Shown: positions 1 to 5,092 of the stretch, one piece after another
Numbering within the stretch: the stretch's first letter is position 1
Layout: each line of letters begins with the position of its first letter
Assembly: GCA_030637245.1 (NCBI GenBank)
Contig: DAOVVI010000199.1
Coordinates: forward strand, 1 to 5,092
Origin: Cyclobacteriaceae bacterium
Lineage (GTDB): Bacteria > Bacteroidota > Bacteroidia > Cytophagales > Cyclobacteriaceae
DNA: 5,092 nt
Direction: 5' to 3'
Notes under the pieces: generated by a model
What the model saw: only the letters and a program-made list of their open reading frames with translations
Told to the model about the DNA's origin: nothing
Databases searched by the model: none
Translations under genes and position numbers: made by a program

Positions 1-2436
1 ACCCAGCCCTACGTCCTGAAGTGGTTTCAATTTCGATATAATACTTTTTTTATCATGAAAGAACTCAATGGCGTCATCTACAGTGAGTTTTAACACATCG
101 GAAATATTTTTACCATTATATTCTACCTCTAAAATTTCGGACTTGAAACGCTTCCCATGACAACTTTCACATGTCAGAAAAATATCAGCCATAAACTGCA
201 TTTCAATCTTTACTGTCCCATCTCCCTGGCATGCCTCACACCTGCCTCCGTCAACATTAAATGAAAAATATGAAGGTTTATATCCTCTGGTTTTTGCCAA
301 ACCCTGCTCCGAGAAATGCTGCCTGATCTGGTCATAGGCTTTTACATATGTAACCGGATTTGATCTTGAGGATTTACCTATGGGATTTTGATCAATATAT
401 TCCTGTGATGTGATCATATTGATAGCGCCCTCTATTTTCTCATACTTTCCTGTTAACTCTGACGACAAACCCAATTTCTTGCCAATTGCCGGATAAAGAA
501 TCCTGTTAACTAAGGTAGATTTACCAGATCCGCTAACTCCTGTAATGACCGTTAATACACCTAAGGGAATTTTTACATTTATGGATTTGAGATTATTTTC
601 ATTTGCTCCAAAGATGTCAATTGAATGTTTCCACAACCTTCTATGTTTTGGGATTTCAATTTTATCTATCCCATTTAAAAAACGTGTAGTATATGTTAAT
701 TCATGATTTTTAGCATCGTGAGCATTGCCCTGAAAAACCAACTCTCCACCATGAGAACCTGCATTCGGGCCAATATCGATGATTTGGTCTGCAGCATCCA
801 TGATTTCTTCTTCGTGTTCCACAACGATAACTGTATTGCCAAGATTCCTTAAGTGTTTTAATACTTCGATCAATTGAGATGTGTCTCTTGGATGTAATCC
901 TATACTCGGTTCATCCAGAATGTACATTGAACCCACTAATGAACTTCCAAGTGATGTGGCCAGTTTGATGCGTTGAAACTCCCCGCCGGAAAGCGTCCGT
1001 GTAAGACGATTCAGCATAAGGTAACCTAATCCCACTTTTTCCAGATAGCCGATCCGGTTATTCACTTCCTTAAGAATTCGTTTAGCCACTTTTGTCTTAT
1101 ACTCATCCAGTTCCAGATCAATGAAAAACCGGCTGAGCTCATTGATCTGCATCAGGACAAGGTCAACTATGGATTTATTTCCAATCTTCACATAGGAAGC
1201 GTCTTTTCTTAATTTTGTTCCCCGGCAATCCGGGCAAACTGTCCTGCCTCTATACCTGGAAAGCATGACCCTATATTGGATCTTATGTGTTTGAGATTCG
1301 ATGAAATTAAAAAAGGCATTAATTCCATCAAAGTATTCATTCCCGTCCCACAGCAATTTTTGCTGATCCTTTTTCAAATTTTTGTACGGCCTGTGAATTG
1401 GAAAGTCAAATTTGGAAGCATTTATCAGAAAAGTATTCAGCCATTTTTTCATGGACTCACTTCTCCATGGGACGATAACTCCCTCATATACGGATAAACT
1501 GGCGTCCTGAATTACCAGGTCTGGGTCTATACCTAATATTTTGCCAAATCCTTCGCACCGTTTACATGCGCCATATGGATTATTGAAACTAAAAAGATTA
1601 ACACTTGGTTCTTCGAAAACTATACCATCTGCCACAACCTTATCCGATATCAACTTTTCCTCTTCACCAACAAATTGTATAATACATTCATCGTGTCCTT
1701 CAAAAAATGCCGTTTGAACCGAATCAGAAATCCGGTAGGTATTATCCTCATCATCCCTAATTACAGAGGCCCTGTCTATTAGTATCCGGATATCCGAAAA
1801 ATCGACTTCATCCTGAAAATCTTCAATTTCTATGATTTCTCCTTTTACCATTACCCGTGTAAAACCTTTGCTAAGTAAAATTTTTAATTCTTCCTCCAGA
1901 CCTCTGCCATTTTGCTGATGCAGAGGACAAACAACCATAAATCTGCTTCCTTCCTCATGAGTATTAATAAAATTGACTACATCTGTAACTGTATCACGTG
2001 AAACTATCTTTCCACTGATTGGAGAAAAAGTGTCTCCTACCCTGGCGAACAATAATTTTAGATAATCATAGATTTCCGTTGTGGTTCCAACAGTTGATCT
2101 TGGATTTCTTGTATTTACTTTCTGCTCAATGGCTATGGCCGGAGATACGCCTTTAATATAATCGACTTCAGGTTTCTCCATTCTGCCGAGGAACTGCCGT
2201 GCGTAGGAGCTCAGGCTCTCAACATACATTCTTTGTCCTTCTGCAAACAATGTATCAAAGGCAAGAGAAGATTTTCCTGATCCTGAAAGACCCGTAATTA
2301 CTATTAATTTGTTTCTTGGTATGGCTACAGATAGGTTTTTTAGGTTATTTACCCGTGCTCCTTTAATAAGGATAAATTGTCTTGGATCTAAGCTTTCAAA
2401 TTGATCTTTTGGTTGTATGTTAAGATTTGTCGTCAT
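1..2436 (-). CDS. uvrA: UvrABC excinuclease subunit A (partial, C-terminus beyond window edge)
   Basis: UvrA is the dimeric ABC-type ATPase that finds bulky DNA lesions and loads UvrB in nucleotide excision repair; it acts in the cytoplasm on DNA. The 812 visible residues show the family order: IKGARVNNLKN at about 24-34, Walker A I GLSGSGKSS (49-57), the YVESLSSYARQFLG segment, the UvrB-binding/insertion region, FSFNNPYGAC with C291/C294, a further CPDC at 401-404, signature LSGGEFQRI (from 482), Walker B I ILDEPSIGLHPRD (LDEP 507-510), Walker A II GVSGSGKST (from 633), and the C-terminal zinc finger C733/C736-x19-C756/C759. The frame is open throughout. The fragment stops at LQDVGLG, so the second signature and Walker B (roughly the last 130 residues of a usual 930-950) lie off the edge. 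The ATG at 2436 gives a 24-residue lead before the first ABC motif, as I recall for Bacteroidota UvrA; in-frame GTG (2442) and TTG (2445) lie just upstream. No Shine-Dalgarno is visible. It is divergent from the sigma-factor gene. Confidence 0.98.
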   Translation of the reverse strand, partial: MTTNLNIQPKDQFESLDPRQFILIKGARVNNLKNLSVAIPRNKLIVITGLSGSGKSSLAFDTLFAEGQRMYVESLSSYARQFLGRMEKPEVDYIKGVSPAIAIEQKVNTRNPRSTVGTTTEIYDYLKLLFARVGDTFSPISGKIVSRDTVTDVVNFINTHEEGSRFMVVCPLHQQNGRGLEEELKILLSKGFTRVMVKGEIIEIEDFQDEVDFSDIRILIDRASVIRDDEDNTYRISDSVQTAFFEGHDECIIQFVGEEEKLISDKVVADGIVFEEPSVNLFSFNNPYGACKRCEGFGKILGIDPDLVIQDASLSVYEGVIVPWRSESMKKWLNTFLINASKFDFPIHRPYKNLKKDQQKLLWDGNEYFDGINAFFNFIESQTHKIQYRVMLSRYRGRTVCPDCRGTKLRKDASYVKIGNKSIVDLVLMQINELSRFFIDLELDEYKTKVAKRILKEVNNRIGYLEKVGLGYLMLNRLTRTLSGGEFQRIKLATSLGSSLVGSMYILDEPSIGLHPRDTSQLIEVLKHLRNLGNTVIVVEHEEEIMDAADQIIDIGPNAGSHGGELVFQGNAHDAKNHELTYTTRFLNGIDKIEIPKHRRLWKHSIDIFGANENNLKSINVKIPLGVLTVITGVSGSGKSTLVNRILYPAIGKKLGLSSELTGKYEKIEGAINMITSQEYIDQNPIGKSSRSNPVTYVKAYDQIRQHFSEQGLAKTRGYKPSYFSFNVDGGRCEACQGDGTVKIEMQFMADIFLTCESCHGKRFKSEILEVEYNGKNISDVLKLTVDDAIEFFHDKKSIISKLKPLQDVGLG
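585..608 (+). repeat. Copy 1 of a 22-base gapped match (inside uvrA)
   Basis: The plus strand here equals the stretch at 3585-3607 for 15 consecutive bases (ATTTGAGATTATTTT), then differs by CA versus T, then agrees for 7 more (TTTGCTC). In uvrA it is antisense to codons for the conserved GANENNLKS segment just before the second Walker A. Function, if any, is unknown. Confidence 0.4.
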
Positions 2437-2442
2437 AGACAC

Positions 2443-2450
2443 CAAATATA
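2443..2450 (-). promoter_or_regulatory. Possible -7 box (TATATTTG) for uvrA
   Basis: On the minus strand this reads TATATTTG, matching the Bacteroidota -7 consensus TAnnTTTG. It ends only 6 bases before the uvrA ATG, so transcription from it would begin at or next to the start codon and give a nearly leaderless mRNA. No TTG lies at the expected distance upstream (about 19-21 bases), so this is a weak call. A chance match in AT-rich DNA is quite possible. Confidence 0.25.
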
Positions 2451-2577
2451 TAAATGGTAAATTGTATAATAAAATTTCATTTTAAATGTAAATTTAAATT
2501 CATGCTGAACTTTTCATATTTCATAAAAAAAACAAAGATTGTTTATGGTTTTATTAACAACAAATCAAAATAATTGA

Positions 2578-2613
2578 TCAAATCACAAATATTAAATATA
2601 AAAAATGATTTGA
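2578..2613. repeat. Short inverted repeat TCAAATCA / TGATTTGA upstream of the sigma promoter
   Basis: TCAAATCA (2578-2585) and its exact reverse complement TGATTTGA (2606-2613) are separated by 20 bases. A further direct copy of CAAATCA lies at 2561-2567. The cluster ends 7 bases before the TTG of the predicted -33 element, where an activator or repressor could bind. The arms are short and AT-rich, so a chance origin is plausible and no regulator is known from this window. Confidence 0.35.
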
Positions 2614-2620
2614 CTAAGTT

Positions 2621-2651
2621 TTGCATGTTTTTTGCTTATTCTATACATTTG
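2621..2651 (+). promoter_or_regulatory. Bacteroidota-type promoter of the sigma-factor operon
   Basis: TTG at 2621-2623 (within TTTTGC) is followed after 20 bases by TACATTTG at 2644-2651. This fits the TTG-N(about 19-21)-TAnnTTTG consensus recognised by the primary sigma factor of Bacteroidota. Transcription would start near 2657-2660, leaving an AT-rich 5' leader of about 70 bases before the ATG at 2731. The match suggests that the operon is read by the housekeeping sigma factor rather than only by its own product. Confidence 0.6.
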
Positions 2652-2730
2652 AAATTATTTACTAAAAATATGTCTTACACTAATTGATATAATATGGCTT
2701 AAAGTTCTACGTTAACTAAATGTAATTATA

Positions 2731-3330
2731 ATGAGGAAGTACAAGGTTAGTGACAGTGAATTGATATCACTTTACATTAATGGAAACGAAGAAGGATTTA
2801 AAGAATTATTAAACAGACATAAAAACAGGGTGTTTACTACCATTCATCTTATCGTTAAGGATAGATACCTCGCAGAAGATCTTCTGCAGGAAACGTTCAT
2901 AAAAGCCGTGAATACAATTAAGTCCGGACGGTACAACGATGAAGGAAAATTTTTGCCATGGATATTACGTATAGGTCACAATTTAGCCATTGATACATTC
3001 AGACGGGCTAAGAGATATCCAACTGTTTTGATGGAAGACGGATCCAATATATTTGATACACTCGAATTTGCTGAATCACCTGTTGAAGACAAGCAAATTA
3101 CTCAAGATTCCGTCAATAAATTGAAAAGACACATTCAGGAGTTGCCTGAAAGTCAGAAACAAGTATTGATTATGAGATCTTACCTCGATATGAGCTTCAA
3201 AGAAATAGCTGATGCAACCGGGGTAAGTATAAACACAGCCCTGGGAAGAATGAGATATGCCCTCATCAACCTCAAGAAAAAAATGACAGAAAACAGCTTA
3301 GCCTATGACAAAAACAATTACCCGAGATGA
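2731..3330 (+). CDS. ECF-type RNA polymerase sigma-70 family factor
   Basis: The 199-residue protein has the two-domain plan of extracytoplasmic-function sigma factors, which bind core RNA polymerase and direct it to a small set of promoters. Region 2 spans about 22-94: LLNRHKNRVF, the core-binding motif AEDLLQETF (48-56), then FLPWILRIGHNLAIDTFRR (74-92), which matches regions 2.3/2.4 for promoter melting and -10 recognition. A variable linker rich in D and E follows (about 100-128). Region 4 spans about 132-184: LPESQKQVLIMRSYLDMSFKEIADATGVSINTALGRMRYALINLKK in pieces, with its helix-turn-helix at about 154-178 for -35 recognition. There is no sigma-3 domain and no C-terminal extension of the SnoaL type. 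The ATG is supported by an in-frame TAA at 2713-2715 with no other ATG, GTG or TTG between. The last 26 bases overlap the next gene. Its signal and regulon cannot be read from the sequence. Confidence 0.95.
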   Translation: MRKYKVSDSELISLYINGNEEGFKELLNRHKNRVFTTIHLIVKDRYLAEDLLQETFIKAVNTIKSGRYNDEGKFLPWILRIGHNLAIDTFRRAKRYPTVLMEDGSNIFDTLEFAESPVEDKQITQDSVNKLKRHIQELPESQKQVLIMRSYLDMSFKEIADATGVSINTALGRMRYALINLKKKMTENSLAYDKNNYPR

Positions 3331-3541
3331 TGTATTGAGATACATTTACAAGGAAACTTCAAATGAAGAAACCGTAGCTATAGAAAAGCAATTACTCGTA
3401 AGCACTTCTATGATGGACTTTTATAATAAAACTAAAGAGACCATCTGTTGGATTAATGAACTGCAACTTGAACCGTCAGTCAACTTTCAGAACAAGATCA
3501 TTGACTATTCCGGCTCATTGAAGTTTGAATCCATAAGCTAA
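3305..3541 (+). CDS. Small protein overlapping the sigma-factor gene, possible anti-sigma-like regulator
   Basis: The 78-residue protein starts inside the end of the sigma gene (ATG at 3305, 26-base overlap in another frame), so the two are almost certainly co-transcribed and probably translationally coupled. The N-terminal half, ITRDDVLRYIYKETSNEE followed by AIEKQLLVSTSMMDFYNKTKE, is predicted helical. It resembles the N-terminal sigma-binding helices of anti-sigma factors, in which a 'YIYxETSxEE...IExxL' pattern is common. The end carries LEPSVNFQNKIIDYS, similar to a PS...I..YS motif I recall from small proteins beside ECF sigma genes in Bacteroidota. It has no transmembrane segment, no signal peptide and no HxxxCxxC zinc motif (only one cysteine, C48), so a membrane sensor role is unlikely. 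An anti-sigma or accessory role is inferred from position and weak resemblance. Stop TAA is at 3539-3541. Confidence 0.75.
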   Translation: MTKTITRDDVLRYIYKETSNEETVAIEKQLLVSTSMMDFYNKTKETICWINELQLEPSVNFQNKIIDYSGSLKFESIS

Positions 3542-3584
3542 AAGCTTAGATATTGAACTAACACTTTTCTAGCGAAGTCCTTGA

Positions 3585-3607
3585 ATTTGAGATTATTTTT
3601 TTTGCTC
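3585..3607 (+). repeat. Copy 2 of a 22-base gapped match (in the asnB leader)
   Basis: This copy lies in the spacer before asnB and includes the whole left arm of the 13-bp inverted repeat. An RNA transcribed rightward through it would be complementary to uvrA mRNA over 22 bases with one small bulge. No wider similarity to uvrA is apparent on either side, so it does not look like a gene remnant. Confidence 0.4.
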
Positions 3608-3642
3608 AGTTATAATGCCTATTTTTTCCAAATAATCTCAAA
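3586..3642. repeat. Perfect 13-bp inverted repeat in the asnB leader
   Basis: TTTGAGATTATTT (3586-3598) is repeated exactly as its reverse complement AAATAATCTCAAA (3630-3642), separated by 31 bases that include a run of nine T (3593 onward is T-rich, with the run ending at 3603) and TATAAT. It lies 45 bases after the small gene's stop and 24 bases before the asnB ATG. Neither strand has a U-tract after the closing arm, so it is not a standard intrinsic terminator. It could form a long-looped, AU-rich hairpin in the asnB leader RNA or in the 3' end of the sigma operon mRNA. It could also be a DNA operator whose half-site centres are 44 bp apart, about four helical turns. Confidence 0.6.
3587..3616 (+). 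promoter_or_regulatory. Possible promoter of asnB (TTGAGA-N18-TATAAT)
   Basis: TTGAGA (3587-3592) and TATAAT (3611-3616) are 18 bases apart and resemble a classical sigma-70 promoter. The Bacteroidota TAnnTTTG box is not present nearby in a good form; the nearest is TATTTTTT at 3620-3627 with poor spacing from the TTG at 3602-3604. If used, transcription would begin near 3623 and the left arm of the inverted repeat would overlap the -35-like box. Asparagine synthetase may instead be read through from the sigma operon. This is a weak call. Confidence 0.3.
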
Positions 3643-3666
3643 CAGAAAATCTATTGCCAAATATTT

Positions 3667-5092
3667 ATGTGTGGCATTAATCTAATCATAGATAAACACA
3701 AAAATCTTGATCCGGGCCTAATCAATAAAATGTCTGATTTAACTCATCATCGAGGGCCTGATGAGTCAGCCTCGTACAGAATTGAATCAGAGATAAAAAC
3801 CTTCTTTTTAGCTGCCAATCGATTAAAAATAACAGATCAGTCCGAAATCGCATCGCAACCATTTATTTCTCCTGACTCAAAATATGCCTTATTATTCAAT
3901 GGAGAAATTTATAATTTCTATATACTTAAAAATGATTTACTGAATAAAAATATTGTTTTTTCATCGCATTCTGATACTGAAGTATTGTTTCATTGGTTGG
4001 TTTTGAATGGGAAAAGTGGTATTGAAAAATTAGAGGGGATGTTCGCCTTTATTTTTATTGATGTCGAAAAAGATGAAATTCTAATTGCCAGAGATCGGTT
4101 TGGGATAAAGCCAATTTATTATTATGAAGATGATAATTGCTTTATTGCATCATCAGAGATTAAACCCATCATCGGAACAGGGTTGATGAAAAAGGAATTA
4201 AATGCTTCTCAAATCCATCATTACTTGTCATTCAAATATGCGAAACAGCCGGAAACACTTTACCAAAATATATATGAACTGGAATGTGGTTCTGTACTAT
4301 GCATCGGAAACAATGAAAGATACATAGAACACTATATTCAAAATCACATTAAGTATAACAATGCCGTTCCTGATTTAGCAAAAATTGAAGAGCTTATCAC
4401 AAACAGCCTCATCCAACAATTAAATGTGCAAGTTCCTCTTGGATTATTGCTTAGCGGAGGTGTGGATAGCACGCTGCTTTTGGCCCTAGCCTGCAAAGAA
4501 GGGCTCACGCTGCCTACTTATTCCATTATAAATTCGGAAGTTGACAAGTCTTTTGGAACCAAAGACTATCATTATTCCAGGTTAGCGGCATCGACATATT
4601 CAAGTGAACACCATGAGATTGAAATTGATATTTCACTTCTGAATCAATTTGAAGAATTTATTGAAAAAATAGACCAGCCAATCGGCGATTCATCATATTT
4701 AATGACTTCTGAAATCTGTGGAAATGCCTCAAAATCTATGAAAATTTTATTATCCGGAGCTGGCGCAGACGAGCTGTTTGCCGGATATAATCGTCATTGG
4801 GCATTTTACAAATATTTGAATAACAAAAAGACATTGGATTTATTAAACCCTATTCTAAAGCCAGTACTTAATTCGTTGCCCTCCGGATTTCCTCATCCAT
4901 TAAGAAAGCAATTCAGGCTTATGAAAAAATTGTCGAAATCATTTGATACATCTCCTTCCTTAACGTATCTGAATTATTTAATGTTTAATGAGTTCAGTTC
5001 ATTTGGAAATGAATTAAATCATCAATATGAAGACAATTCGGATTTGTTTGCCTGGGCACTGAGACATGATCAAAATAATTATTTGATCAGTG
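3667..5092 (+). CDS. asnB: Asparagine synthase (glutamine-hydrolysing), partial at window end
   Basis: The enzyme makes asparagine from aspartate, glutamine and ATP through a beta-aspartyl-AMP intermediate in the cytoplasm. The start is fixed by the class-II glutaminase: MCGI puts the nucleophile at Cys2 after Met removal. The glutaminase domain (about 1-190) shows HHRGPDE (R29), NRLKI (R52), FNGEIYN (77-83, glutamine binding and oxyanion hole), SDTEV (102-106), and ARDRFGIKPIYY. The synthetase domain begins near 240 with LLLSGGVDSTLL (SGGVDS 263-268, the pyrophosphate-binding loop of the ATP site), then DQPIGDSS and LLSGAGADELFAGYNRHW (SGAGADE 363-369), the usual second ATP/aspartate loop. 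All catalytic motifs seen are intact. 475 codons are visible; family members run about 600-650, so the C-terminus is cut by the window edge. Related amidotransferases that modify cell-surface polysaccharides share these motifs, so the substrate is not certain. It lies 125 bases after the small gene, with no Shine-Dalgarno. Confidence 0.93.
   Translation, partial: MCGINLIIDKHKNLDPGLINKMSDLTHHRGPDESASYRIESEIKTFFLAANRLKITDQSEIASQPFISPDSKYALLFNGEIYNFYILKNDLLNKNIVFSSHSDTEVLFHWLVLNGKSGIEKLEGMFAFIFIDVEKDEILIARDRFGIKPIYYYEDDNCFIASSEIKPIIGTGLMKKELNASQIHHYLSFKYAKQPETLYQNIYELECGSVLCIGNNERYIEHYIQNHIKYNNAVPDLAKIEELITNSLIQQLNVQVPLGLLLSGGVDSTLLLALACKEGLTLPTYSIINSEVDKSFGTKDYHYSRLAASTYSSEHHEIEIDISLLNQFEEFIEKIDQPIGDSSYLMTSEICGNASKSMKILLSGAGADELFAGYNRHWAFYKYLNNKKTLDLLNPILKPVLNSLPSGFPHPLRKQFRLMKKLSKSFDTSPSLTYLNYLMFNEFSSFGNELNHQYEDNSDLFAWALRHDQNNYLIS

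Larger units (their letters stand above)
2437..2730. other. Divergent intergenic region between uvrA and the sigma-factor gene
   Basis: This is a very AT-rich gap of 294 bases between two divergent start codons, with no credible ORF. It must hold the promoters of both uvrA (leftward) and the sigma operon (rightward). Visible elements are a good Bacteroidota-type promoter for the sigma gene (2621-2651), copies of CAAATCA just upstream of it, a 10-bp palindrome AATTTAAATT at 2491-2500, TTGATCAA at 2574-2581, and a TAnnTTTG-like box abutting the uvrA start. No terminator, riboswitch or small RNA could be recognised. Confidence 0.8.

Noticed and set aside
1276..1497. 73-codon plus-strand open frame
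   Set aside because: It lies wholly antisense to the conserved uvrA coding region, has no recognisable motif or promoter, and is best explained as a shadow of uvrA.
2530..2544. AAACAA-AGA-TTGTTT hairpin in the intergenic region
   Set aside because: The stem is six bp with one G-C-type pair and a 3-base loop in AT-rich DNA; it is too weak to call a terminator or operator.
2688..2693. TATAAT upstream of the sigma gene as a second promoter
   Set aside because: No -35-like box sits at a suitable distance, and the TTG-N20-TACATTTG promoter upstream is a much better fit to this lineage.
3586..3642. Reading the inverted repeat as an intrinsic terminator of the sigma operon or as a bidirectional terminator
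   Set aside because: The stem has only two G-C pairs, the loop is 31 bases long, and neither direction has a U-tract directly after the closing arm; the T-run lies inside the loop.
3542..3666. uvrA pseudogene fragment upstream of asnB
   Set aside because: Only about 22 bases match uvrA; the flanks on both sides show no similarity, so no duplicated fragment is supported.
1..5092. Mobile element, CRISPR array, phage or defence island
   Set aside because: No transposase, integrase, terminal repeats, spaced direct repeats or tRNA target were found; genes are housekeeping or regulatory with uniform AT-rich composition.

Overview
This AT-rich window reads as chromosomal DNA of a Bacteroidota bacterium (Cytophagia/Saprospiria/Chitinophagia-like; the genus cannot be fixed from sequence alone). 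The evidence is the style of the UvrA protein (NPYGAC motif, first zinc-finger cysteine pair missing), no Shine-Dalgarno sequence before any start codon, a promoter of the Bacteroidota type (TTG-N20-TAnnTTTG) upstream of the sigma-factor gene, and an ECF sigma factor followed by a tiny overlapping gene, an arrangement I recall from this phylum.

Layout: (1) 1-2436, minus strand: uvrA, the nucleotide-excision-repair damage-recognition ATPase. 812 codons are visible and the C-terminus lies beyond the left edge. (2) 2437-2730: a divergent AT-rich intergenic region with a good promoter for the rightward operon and small repeats that could be operators. (3) 2731-3330, plus strand: an ECF-type sigma-70 family factor, complete. 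(4) 3305-3541, plus strand: a 78-residue protein overlapping the sigma gene by 26 bases, probably translationally coupled and possibly its regulator. (5) 3542-3666: a spacer with a perfect 13-bp inverted repeat around a 31-base AT-rich centre. (6) 3667-5092, plus strand: asnB-type glutamine-hydrolysing asparagine synthetase. 475 codons are visible and the gene runs off the right edge.

The genes look like housekeeping and regulatory genes rather than an accessory island. There is no transposase, phage gene, tRNA, rRNA or CRISPR array. The points most worth checking are the sigma factor/small protein pair, the hairpin-forming asnB leader, and an unexpected 22-base gapped match between that leader and the uvrA coding region, oriented so that a leader transcript would be antisense to uvrA mRNA. 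I found no convincing new multi-gene system.
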